Shown here: positions 1 to 6,170 of the stretch, in pieces | How positions within the stretch are numbered: the first letter of the stretch is position 1 | Layout: each line of letters opens with the position of its first letter | DNA from: Candidatus Magasanikiibacteriota bacterium | GTDB lineage: Bacteria > Patescibacteriota > Patescibacteriia > Magasanikbacterales > GWA2-37-8 | Direction: 5' to 3' | Length of the DNA stretch: 6,264 bases | Assembly (NCBI GenBank): GCA_903853785.1 | Contig: CAINUM010000067.1 | Coordinates: 1-6,264 of the forward strand | Program-made: the position numbers and the translations under genes | Notes under the pieces: model-generated | Seen by the model: the letters and a program-made list of their open reading frames with translations, nothing else | What the model was told of the DNA's origin: nothing | Database searches by the model: none

Positions 1-125
1 TGGTTAATGAAGATTACAACAGTCTTTGATTTGGAAATAATGGCAGTTAATTTTCGTAGTGCCTGACTCATCAATCTAGCATGTAGACCCATATGTGAAT
101 CACCCATGTCACCCTCAATTTCGGC
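1..125 (-). pseudogene. recA: RecA continuation downstream of the in-frame TAG (runs off the left edge)
   Basis: Reading on in the same frame after the TAG gives 41 codons of clear RecA sequence. It starts AEIEGDMGDSHMGLHARLMS, which covers loop L1, and ends TVVIFIN just before the expected Gln-Ile-Arg and loop L2 outside the window. There is no frameshift and no further stop. Conservation does not drop across the TAG, so this is the remainder of the same gene. If the TAG is real, the region is untranslated unless there is readthrough or re-initiation at an internal ATG. If it is a base error, positions 1-599 form one intact partial recA. Confidence 0.85.
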
Positions 126-128
126 CTA
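126..128 (-). other. In-frame amber codon replacing a conserved Lys codon in recA
   Basis: The minus-strand codon is TAG, at the position equivalent to E. coli RecA Lys152 in the motif P-K-A-E-I-E-G. AAG to TAG is a single substitution of the first codon base (plus-strand base 128, t to a). TAG also terminates two other genes in this window, the RodZ-like gene and the GspJ-like gene. A general reassignment of TAG to an amino acid is therefore unlikely. Confidence 0.85.
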
Positions 129-599
129 AGGAACCAAGGCAGCAACAGAATCGATAACTATTACATCCACTGCATTGGATCGCACCAGAGTCTCTACAAT
201 GTCTAGAGCCTGCTCACCAGTATCAGGTTGAGATATAAGAAGTTCATCAATTTTAACACCAATTTTTTTGGCATAGTCTGGGTCAAGAGCATGTTCGGCA
301 TCTACAAAGGCAGCAATGCCACCCAATTTTTGTACTTCGGCGACGATATGTTGGGCAAGAGTAGTTTTACCACTTGATTCAGGCCCATAAATTTCAATAA
401 CACGACCACGTGGCACACCACGAACACCTAAAGCGATATCTACTGACAAACAACCAGTTGGTACGGCATCTACCTGCATAGTTTTGGCTTCACCAAAAGT
501 CATGATAGCACCCTCACCAAATTTACTTTTAATTTGTTCAATCGCACTAGCAGCGGCCTTGAGTTTCTGTTTGATCTCCTCACTGTTACTTTTTGCCAT
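126..599 (-). CDS. recA: Recombinase RecA, N-terminal part ending at a premature TAG
   Basis: RecA is the ATP-dependent strand-exchange protein of homologous recombination and the SOS co-protease, acting on ssDNA in the cytoplasm. Seen in the 157 residues: the N-terminal polymerisation helix (about 5-30), Walker A GPESSGKT at 72-79, the DAEHALD motif with the catalytic Glu at 102, the SQPDTGEQALDI segment at 123-134, and Walker B VIVID ending at Asp150. The frame then stops after AALVP at a TAG where the family has Lys (VPKAEIEG). A normal RecA is about 330-360 residues, so the predicted product lacks DNA-binding loops L1 and L2 and the C-terminal domain and should be inactive. The ATG at 599 gives the expected N-terminus. 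It lies 25 nt after the RodZ-like gene, without a Shine-Dalgarno sequence, and is probably the last gene of the ftsK operon seen here. Family identity is certain; whether the stop is real is not. Confidence 0.93.
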   Translation of the reverse strand: MAKSNSEEIKQKLKAAASAIEQIKSKFGEGAIMTFGEAKTMQVDAVPTGCLSVDIALGVRGVPRGRVIEIYGPESSGKTTLAQHIVAEVQKLGGIAAFVDAEHALDPDYAKKIGVKIDELLISQPDTGEQALDIVETLVRSNAVDVIVIDSVAALVP

Positions 600-613
600 A
601 ATTGGTTTTATAA

Positions 614-648
614 GGAATTAAGAACTATGGCCGTACGGCCCCAATTCC
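614..648. repeat. Nested inverted repeat with a 12-bp palindrome at the RodZ-like/recA junction
   Basis: GGAATT (614-619) pairs with AATTCC (643-648), and inside them lies the perfect palindrome GGCCGTACGGCC (629-640). On the minus-strand transcript this could fold as a 6-bp outer stem and a 4-bp GGCC stem with a GUAC loop, spanning the last RodZ-like codons and its TAG. It is GC-rich against AT-rich surroundings. It lacks a following U-run, so it is not a standard terminator; an mRNA processing or translation-modulating structure is possible but unproven. Confidence 0.35.
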
Positions 649-1344
649 CAAATCCTTAACAACACTCACACGAGCAGGTTCTTTCACCATGACTACTACA
701 TGACGAGTGACCGTAGTAGTTTTACCATGTTTTTTTGTAGTCGACAAGGTGATTGTATTCACACCGTTAGACAAAAGGATTACATCATTAAATTTTCCTT
801 GTTCATTTACTTTGATTTCTTTGCCGTTTACTTGTAGTTGACTTTCTTTGTCTGTTTCACCCTGGATAGCGGTCTCAGCACGATTGGAAAGTTGACCCTC
901 GATCGGCGAATAGACAATTAATTTTGGTGGAGTGATGATGCCATGAATTTGCCAACCCAAATATACAACAAAAAATAAAACAAAACTAATAAGAGCTATA
1001 TTTTTTATAAACAATGAGAATGGTTGTAAATTATTTGGATCAATTTTTGGGAAGTAATGCTTGGATAAAAATTTCAATCCACCCTCACAATTAAATTTAT
1101 AAGATATTACTTCGAAATCTAAATTATATAATTTACAAAGTTCTCGGACGTAAGCTTGGCGGTGTGACTTTGCTTTTGGTAGCTCAAAAAAACGATTGTT
1201 TTCAATCGCTTCTAAATATTTTAAAGGAACATGGGTTTTTTGAACTGCCGCTTGAATAGATATGCCTTTGTTTTCTCTAGCAGTTTTAAGTTCCCACCCC
1301 AAATTTTTGGAAGTGTCGATTTTTTTATAGCAGAAAATTGACAT
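625..1344 (-). CDS. RodZ-like membrane protein: HTH domain, one TM segment, extracellular Ig-like domain
   Basis: This is a single-pass inner-membrane protein. Counting from the ATG at 1344 (239 residues), about 13-75 is a Cro/CI-type helix-turn-helix (LGWELKTARENKGISIQAA, then VPLKYLEAIE and a basic-aromatic stretch), typical of the HTH_25 domain of RodZ. A hydrophobic segment at about 112-131 (IALISFVLFFVVYLGW) spans the membrane. About 140-220 is a beta-rich domain starting IVYSPIEGQLSN and continuing through a VNGKEIKVNEQGKF turn, resembling glucodextranase B-like Ig folds. RodZ links the MreB cytoskeleton to the envelope; that role is inferred here, and a DNA-binding regulator is the alternative. 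A TTG at 1350 would add two residues; the ATG is preferred because no ribosome binding site favours either. It starts 24 nt after the ftsK stop and ends with TAG 25 nt before recA, so it is probably co-transcribed with both. Confidence 0.85.
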   Translation of the reverse strand: MSIFCYKKIDTSKNLGWELKTARENKGISIQAAVQKTHVPLKYLEAIENNRFFELPKAKSHRQAYVRELCKLYNLDFEVISYKFNCEGGLKFLSKHYFPKIDPNNLQPFSLFIKNIALISFVLFFVVYLGWQIHGIITPPKLIVYSPIEGQLSNRAETAIQGETDKESQLQVNGKEIKVNEQGKFNDVILLSNGVNTITLSTTKKHGKTTTVTRHVVVMVKEPARVSVVKDLGIGAVRP

Positions 1345-1368
1345 AATCAATTTTGCTGGAGTTAGTTA

Positions 1369-3699
1369 TTATTTTCCAACATTATCATTAAAAACGGTAC
1401 CACCAGCGTCTAAAGTTTGCTCATCTTCTGGGATTTCCTCGTCTGTTTGAGGGCGAACAATACCACCCATAGATGAGAGATGTTCAGTGAAAAGTTCACG
1501 TGGTTTGGCGCCATCCGCTGGTCCTACTATACCAGCTTCCTCTAGTTCGTCAAGCAAGCGCGCGGCACGAGCATATCCAACGCGAAGGCGTCTTTGTAAT
1601 AGTGAAGCACTGGCTTTGCCAGATTCTATTACGCATTTTTTGGCATCGTCGAATAATGAATCTTGGTCGTCACTGGAACCTCCAAACAAATTGACTGTTC
1701 CACCGTTTGAATTAGAATTTTTCGACACAACTGCATCATCGTATTGAGGTGGTTCATCATTTTTAATATTGTCTACCACACGCTTCATTTCTTCTTCAGA
1801 AACAAAAGCACCCTGAACACGTTTTGGTTTAGATAGGTCAGCTGTTAAAAATAACATATCACCACGACCTAATAATTTTTCCGCACCGGAACAATCCAAG
1901 ATAGTGCGAGAATCAACTAAAGAAGCTACCGAAAAAGCGATACGAGCAGGAATGTTGGCTTTCATTAAACCAGTAATAACTTCCACACTTGGACGTTGAG
2001 TGGCAACTATCAAGTGGATACCAACCGCTCTAGCCATTTGGGCAATGCGAATAATACCGGCTTCAACCTCACTAGCTGCCGTCGCCATCAAATCGGCCAA
2101 CTCATCAATAACGAAAACGATATAAGGTAATTTTTCCTCAGCCAATTTATTGTAGGATTGGATATCGCGACGACCGGCTTTGGCCAATACATCAAAACGT
2201 CTTTCCATTTCACCGATTGTCCACTTTAAAGCATTTACCGTTTTGGCGGCATCGGTAATTACTGGAGTAAGCAGATGAGGGATGCCATTATACATGGTTA
2301 ATTCAACACGTTTTGGATCCACAAAAATAAAACGTAAATTTTCTGGAGAGTTTTGGTATAACAAACTTAGAATGACAGTATTTATACAAACTGTCTTTCC
2401 AGAGTTAGTTGCTCCAGCAATTAAAAGGTGAGGCATTTTAAGCAAATCCGCAAACCATACTTTGCCAGCCACATCTTTTCCAAGGGCAATATGCATGTTG
2501 TGTGGACGCTCAGTAAATTCTTTACTTTCAAGTAATTCTTTCAAAGTTACCATAGCTACTTTTTCATTTGGTACCTCAATACCAACTAATGATTGTCCAG
2601 GGATTGGAGCCTCAATACGAATTGGATGAGCGGCTAAGGCTAAAGAAAGGTCGTTGGATAGGGTAGTGATACGGGTTAATTTGATACCCTTGGCTGGTTT
2701 AAGTGAATATTGAGTAACGGTTGGTCCGACACGAACTTCGCCCATATCCACATCGATGCCAAAATTTAGAAAGGTATCTTTGATAGTTTCCGCATTACCT
2801 TTAATGTCTCCAGAAGTTGGTTTGGATTTTGAAGTAAACAACAAACTCACTGGTGGTAATTTGTAGTCCGTATAATCTGGTTTTTCTACAATAATTTCTT
2901 CAGCTTTTACAGGTGGTTTGTCTTTTGTTTTTTCTTCGGTTTCATCTTCTACCCATTCTTCCTCCTCATCCTGAGCAATTTCTGAAATAGTTTTTTTGTG
3001 GAACACTCTTTTTTCATCTTCTTCTTCGGTTTCAATTTCAGGTGGTGTGTTTGATTCATAATCACCCTTAATACTGAATTTTACAGGCTCAGATTGTATT
3101 CCTGGTTTTTTAAATTTAGCAAAGAAAGCGATTATTTGTTTACCAACCCAACCTAGCATCATAAAAAACTTTTTATTTAATTCTACCATCTGTGCCAAAG
3201 TAGTATTAAATAAAAATATTAAAGAAACTAAGAGTAGTCCAAATAATATTAAAGTTCCTCCCCAATAACCAACATATTTTAATAATGGCCAGGAAAGTGC
3301 TAGACCAAAAAATCCACCAGCATAACCTTGGGTGGCCTGACTAAACATCGTGTCTAAAGGTTTTTGAATATGTACTAGTCCGTTGAAACTAAGAAAGAAA
3401 AGTATTGATCCCATTGTATGAGTATGTCGGTAATTGTATTCCAAATCTTTTATTAACAAAGAAGCTATCAACAATAACACGATGGGAAAAACATAACGAA
3501 CTTGACCAAAAATCAAAGCTAAAGTGGAGTCAATAAAAATTCCAACTACACCGGCGATTGAAAAAAAACTTAAAACAGAAAGACCCGCAACGATAAATAA
3601 TAAAATCGCCAAAAGACCCTGACTAACTTCAGGATTTAAGTTTACTTGCGGTTTTTCACGGCTTGGCCGCTTTTGATAATGTCGGTGCACTCTTACCAT
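1369..3699 (-). CDS. ftsK: DNA translocase FtsK/SpoIIIE
   Basis: FtsK is a septum-anchored hexameric ATPase that pumps dsDNA to finish chromosome segregation. The 776 residues show the full architecture. About four hydrophobic segments lie between 27 and 165. A charged, Glu-rich linker at 219-275 replaces the longer Pro/Gln linker of proteobacterial FtsK. The alpha domain is about 280-400 (GPTVTQYSLKPAKGIKLTRI). The beta motor has Walker A GATNSGKT at 429-436, FVDPKRVEL at 459-467 and Walker B IVFVIDELADLM at 527-538. The segment ATQRPSVEVITGLMKANIPA (566-585) and GAEKLLGRGDMLF (605-617) follow. A gamma-type winged helix lies at about 682-740 (KASASLLQRRLRVGYARAARLLDELEEAGIVG), followed by an acidic tail. 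The ATG at 3699 gives a basic N-terminus before the first membrane segment. It is the first gene of the leftward operon, directly behind a strong promoter. Confidence 0.97.
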   Translation of the reverse strand: MVRVHRHYQKRPSREKPQVNLNPEVSQGLLAILLFIVAGLSVLSFFSIAGVVGIFIDSTLALIFGQVRYVFPIVLLLIASLLIKDLEYNYRHTHTMGSILFFLSFNGLVHIQKPLDTMFSQATQGYAGGFFGLALSWPLLKYVGYWGGTLILFGLLLVSLIFLFNTTLAQMVELNKKFFMMLGWVGKQIIAFFAKFKKPGIQSEPVKFSIKGDYESNTPPEIETEEEDEKRVFHKKTISEIAQDEEEEWVEDETEEKTKDKPPVKAEEIIVEKPDYTDYKLPPVSLLFTSKSKPTSGDIKGNAETIKDTFLNFGIDVDMGEVRVGPTVTQYSLKPAKGIKLTRITTLSNDLSLALAAHPIRIEAPIPGQSLVGIEVPNEKVAMVTLKELLESKEFTERPHNMHIALGKDVAGKVWFADLLKMPHLLIAGATNSGKTVCINTVILSLLYQNSPENLRFIFVDPKRVELTMYNGIPHLLTPVITDAAKTVNALKWTIGEMERRFDVLAKAGRRDIQSYNKLAEEKLPYIVFVIDELADLMATAASEVEAGIIRIAQMARAVGIHLIVATQRPSVEVITGLMKANIPARIAFSVASLVDSRTILDCSGAEKLLGRGDMLFLTADLSKPKRVQGAFVSEEEMKRVVDNIKNDEPPQYDDAVVSKNSNSNGGTVNLFGGSSDDQDSLFDDAKKCVIESGKASASLLQRRLRVGYARAARLLDELEEAGIVGPADGAKPRELFTEHLSSMGGIVRPQTDEEIPEDEQTLDAGGTVFNDNVGK

Positions 3700-3704
3700 A
3701 AAAA

Positions 3705-3710
3705 ATTATA
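3705..3710 (-). promoter_or_regulatory. Second possible -10 box for ftsK
   Basis: On the minus strand this is a perfect TATAAT hexamer followed by five T and the ftsK ATG at 3699. Transcription from it would start at or next to the start codon, giving a leaderless mRNA. The region is very AT-rich, so the match could be chance; the upstream extended -10 is the stronger candidate. Confidence 0.35.
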
Positions 3711-3715
3711 TAATT

Positions 3716-3724
3716 ATTATATCA
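3716..3724 (-). promoter_or_regulatory. Extended -10 promoter of the ftsK operon
   Basis: On the minus strand this reads TGATATAAT, a perfect TGnTATAAT extended -10 element. The predicted transcription start is near 3709, leaving a 5' leader of about 10 nt before the ftsK ATG at 3699. No good -35 box is visible at 16-18 bp spacing, as is usual for extended -10 promoters. A second TATAAT at 3710-3705 lies only 5 nt before the ATG and could drive an almost leaderless transcript instead. Confidence 0.6.
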
Positions 3725-3748
3725 CAAATTCTTTTTTTTTGGTATAAT
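3721..3748 (+). promoter_or_regulatory. Promoter of the pilin operon, predicted leaderless
   Basis: TGGTATAAT at 3740-3748 is a perfect extended -10 element. ATCACA at 3721-3726 matches four of six -35 bases (TTGACA) with a 16-bp spacer, and the spacer contains nine consecutive T (3732-3740). Six bases (AGAAAC) separate the -10 hexamer from the ATG at 3755, so the expected start of transcription is the A of the start codon itself. No ribosome binding site could fit. The -35 overlaps the minus-strand -10 of ftsK, so the two promoters may compete. Confidence 0.65.
3732..3740. repeat. T9 homopolymer between the divergent promoters
   Basis: Nine consecutive T (A on the minus strand) lie in the -35/-10 spacer of the pilin promoter and upstream of the ftsK -10 box. 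Tracts of this length can slip during replication and would change promoter spacing on the pilin side. A-tracts also bend DNA. Confidence 0.6.
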
Positions 3749-3754
3749 AGAAAC

Positions 3755-5545
3755 ATGCAAAATAAAAATTTAAATAAATTTGGTTTTACAATGGTTGAAG
3801 TTTTGGTGGCTACAGCGATTTTTTTGATTTTTGCATTGGGAATTTACAGTTCTATCACCTTAGTTTTTAAAATTGTTTATCAATCGCGTGTGCAAATTTT
3901 AGAAACAGCCCTTTTGAGTGAGGAGCTAGAAACTGTTCGTAACTTACCTTATGATAATGTTGGAATTTTGAATGGAATTCCAGTGGGTGTACTTTCTCAC
4001 ACAAAAGTGGTGGTTAGGAATGGTATTAAGTTTGATTTAATTACTTCCGTTCGAAATGTTGACGATCCGTTTGATGGCGTGTTAGGTGGAACACCAAACG
4101 ACACTGCACCGGCCGACTATAAAGTCGTAGAAATTTCAGCGATTTGTGAAGGATGTTCACAACATACTCCGATAATTTTGAATACCGTAATAGCGCCAAA
4201 AAATTTAGAAGGAGCGAGTAAAAATGGGGCATTATTTATTCATGTGTTTGATTCGAACGGTTTGTCGGTGGCGGGTGTTAACGTACATATAGTGAATACT
4301 GCCAAAACACCAAATATCGTAGTTGATGATGTAACGGACGTTGACGGCATGTTACGCGTAGTTGATGCGCCAACAGGAACACTTAGTTATAATATTACCG
4401 TTAGTAAAAGCGGATATTCTAGTGATTCGACTGTGATTGCTTCAGCACAAAATCCAAACCCATTTAAACCACCAGCAAATGTAGTAAGTCAAACAATAAC
4501 TGAAATTAGTTTTAGTATAGATAAGGTTGGGACATTGAACATGTTATCACTCAACCCAAGTTGCGATGGAATTTCAGGACCTACCACCGCTATTCATGGT
4601 GAAAAGAAATTGGGTCTAAATCCGGATGTGTACAAATTATCTCAGTCATTTTCTTTGGGTAGTGGTTACAATTTTAATAATATTGAATGGGATACTTATC
4701 ATGTAAGTGTTTCTGGAACATCGTATGATTTGGCCGGATCGGTTCCTATGTTACCGTTTAAACTGAATCCTGGCGCAACCCAGGCAATGTATTTAGTTTT
4801 AAGACCTCATACGACGAATTCATTATTAGTTAAAGTTAAAGACGCTGGAACAGGGTTACCTCTATCTGACGCAGTCGTGCGTTTGGTCGCCAACAGTTAT
4901 GATGAAACACTACAAACTAGTTTGGGTTATATTCGTCAGACTGATTGGTCAGGCGGAAGTGGACAAATTTTACTGACGGATGATACAAAATATTTTTCCG
5001 ATGACGCAAATCTCATCAACAATTCACCAAATGGCGATTTAAAATTGAAAAAAAATGGTAATATTTATGCGACTAGTGGGTATTTAGAATCATCAACATT
5101 TGATGTTGGTGTAGGAATTACTTTGCGAAATATTATTTGGGAACCGCTTGCTCAACCAGTTCAAACTGGTCAAATGCCGATTGTTTTTCAGTTGGCAAGC
5201 ACAAATTCTAGCACCCTCACCAATTGGGATTTTCTCGGTCCAGATGGAACAGCGACTACATATTATACTGCCACAAATACGGCTATCTTTTCAGGATTGA
5301 ACAATAATAGATATCTACGTTACAGAGTATTTTTGTCCACGACAGATAATCACTACACTCCACAGCTTTCAGAAATGGCCATAACATATACCAACGAGTG
5401 TACTCCTCCAGGCCAAGTATATTATTTCAGTTTGGCAGCCGGTACTTATACATTAGATGTAAGTAGAAGCGGTTATTCTACCAACAACGGCCAAATAGAT
5501 ATTTCAGGAAGAAGTGAAGTAGAAGTAAATATGTCGCCATTATGA
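3755..5545 (+). CDS. Large PilV/GspI-like prepilin with carboxypeptidase-regulatory-like beta domains
   Basis: This is a minor-pilin-like protein inserted through its N-terminal helix and displayed on the cell surface. The class III signal peptide KFG|FTMVEVLVA is cleaved after Gly10 by prepilin peptidase, with Glu15 at mature position +5 and a hydrophobic helix to about 40. The LLSEELETVRNLPYDNVG segment (53-70) is typical of PilV/GspI proteins. The small pilin body ends near 150 and contains a CxxC (131-134). Three beta-rich modules follow: a carboxypeptidase-regulatory-like domain (about 158-256), a second module with an IEWDTY motif (about 257-350), and a third regulatory-like domain (about 355-400 and 552-595). 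The third appears split by an inserted jelly-roll-like module (about 438-547, YLESSTFD to LSEMAITY). At 596 residues it is three to four times the size of a usual PilV. It is first in the operon with a leaderless start. The role (adhesion or pilus-tip display) is inferred. Confidence 0.88.
   Translation: MQNKNLNKFGFTMVEVLVATAIFLIFALGIYSSITLVFKIVYQSRVQILETALLSEELETVRNLPYDNVGILNGIPVGVLSHTKVVVRNGIKFDLITSVRNVDDPFDGVLGGTPNDTAPADYKVVEISAICEGCSQHTPIILNTVIAPKNLEGASKNGALFIHVFDSNGLSVAGVNVHIVNTAKTPNIVVDDVTDVDGMLRVVDAPTGTLSYNITVSKSGYSSDSTVIASAQNPNPFKPPANVVSQTITEISFSIDKVGTLNMLSLNPSCDGISGPTTAIHGEKKLGLNPDVYKLSQSFSLGSGYNFNNIEWDTYHVSVSGTSYDLAGSVPMLPFKLNPGATQAMYLVLRPHTTNSLLVKVKDAGTGLPLSDAVVRLVANSYDETLQTSLGYIRQTDWSGGSGQILLTDDTKYFSDDANLINNSPNGDLKLKKNGNIYATSGYLESSTFDVGVGITLRNIIWEPLAQPVQTGQMPIVFQLASTNSSTLTNWDFLGPDGTATTYYTATNTAIFSGLNNNRYLRYRVFLSTTDNHYTPQLSEMAITYTNECTPPGQVYYFSLAAGTYTLDVSRSGYSTNNGQIDISGRSEVEVNMSPL
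5072..5395 (+). other. Inserted jelly-roll-like module inside the prepilin
   Basis: Prepilin residues 440-547 form a self-contained pattern: SGYLESSTFDVG at the start, an IIWEP strand, WDFLGPDGT, RYLRYRVFLSTTDN, then a closing TPQLSEMAITY strand. Similar modules occur in many bacterial and archaeal surface proteins. Just before it is the opening half of a regulatory-like Ig domain (SLLVKVKDAGTGLPLSDAVV). Just after it is the expected closing half (GTYTLDVSRSGYSTNNGQID). This suggests one domain nested in a loop of another. The boundaries are read by eye. Confidence 0.55.
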
Positions 5546-6153
5546 TTAAAAAAATTAACAACCGAGGAATGACTCTGATTGAAGTATTGGTTACTATCGG
5601 CCTGTTTTTGATGTTAGTGGTTGCGGTTGCAGAGCTTATGATCTGGGGTAATCACGGCAAGGATGTAGTGTGGGAACAATTGTCCACTCAAAATGAAGGT
5701 CGTCTAGTTGTTCAGGATTTTGTAAATGATTTACGTCGCGCAAACGCATCAAGTATTGGTTCATATCCAATTTCATTAGCACAAAGTCAGCAAATTACTT
5801 TTTATACTAATGTAGATAGTGATAGTTGGCGTGAGCAGGTGAGATATTTTTTGCAAGGCACAACCCTAAAACGCGGAGTAATAAAACCTAGCGGTAATCC
5901 AATAGTATATAATCCCGCTAACGAAGTGGTAGTTGATGTTGCGCATGATTTGGCAAACGCCACGACTTCAATATTTAATTATTATGACCAAAATTATTCA
6001 AGCGCCAGTAGCACGCCGATGACGTATCCAATAAATATTTCAGCAATTCGCATGGTAGGCATTAAATTGATGTTAGAAGAAAAACCAAACGTCGCTCCAG
6101 CCCCTTTTTATATTGAAGCTAAGACAGAAATTAGGAATTTAAAAAGTAATTAG
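5542..6153 (+). CDS. GspJ/PulJ-like prepilin
   Basis: This is a 203-residue minor pseudopilin. The class III signal peptide is NRG|MTLIEVLVTIGLFLMLV, with cleavage after Gly9 and Glu14 at +5, followed by one hydrophobic helix to about 35. The rest follows the GspJ/PilW pattern: NEGRLVVQDFVNDLRRA (52-68), a QQITFYTNVDSDSWREQVRY strand pair, LKRGV, and a C-terminal IRMVGIKLMLEE segment followed by a YIEAKTEIRNLK strand. The ATG overlaps the TGA of the upstream prepilin (ATGA) and has no Shine-Dalgarno sequence at normal spacing, so it is probably translated by coupling to that gene. In type II secretion, GspJ sits in the pseudopilus tip with GspI and GspK; a matching tip role is inferred from gene order. 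It ends with TAG. Confidence 0.85.
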   Translation: MIKKINNRGMTLIEVLVTIGLFLMLVVAVAELMIWGNHGKDVVWEQLSTQNEGRLVVQDFVNDLRRANASSIGSYPISLAQSQQITFYTNVDSDSWREQVRYFLQGTTLKRGVIKPSGNPIVYNPANEVVVDVAHDLANATTSIFNYYDQNYSSASSTPMTYPINISAIRMVGIKLMLEEKPNVAPAPFYIEAKTEIRNLKSN

Positions 6154-6170
6154 TATATTACTTTGAAATT

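Noticed and set aside
126..128. TAG recoded as an amino acid in this organism
   Set aside because: TAG ends the RodZ-like gene (625-627) and the GspJ-like gene (6151-6153) at natural protein ends, and no other gene here contains an in-frame TAG.
1..128. Frameshift or inserted element in recA
   Set aside because: The RecA alignment continues in the same frame directly after the TAG without missing or extra residues.
1345..1350. TTG start at 1350 for the RodZ-like gene
   Set aside because: It adds only two residues and has no ribosome binding site; the ATG at 1344 is the simpler choice, although TTG cannot be excluded.
1487..1747. Plus-strand open frames within the ftsK C-terminal region (also 1500-1694)
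   Set aside because: They are antisense to the strongly conserved FtsK gamma and C-terminal sequence, have low-complexity translations and no promoter or start signal.
3731..3740. T-run as a rho-independent terminator
   Set aside because: There is no GC-rich stem before it, and it lies between divergent promoters where no transcript should end.
4041..4232. Minus-strand open frame inside the large prepilin
   Set aside because: It is antisense to a well-supported coding region and its translation shows no recognisable domain.
5543..5545. TGA read as glycine (code 25, as in Gracilibacteria and SR1)
   Set aside because: The TGA forms a classic ATGA overlap with the next gene, and readthrough meets another TGA within ten codons. 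No in-frame TGA occurs within any gene.
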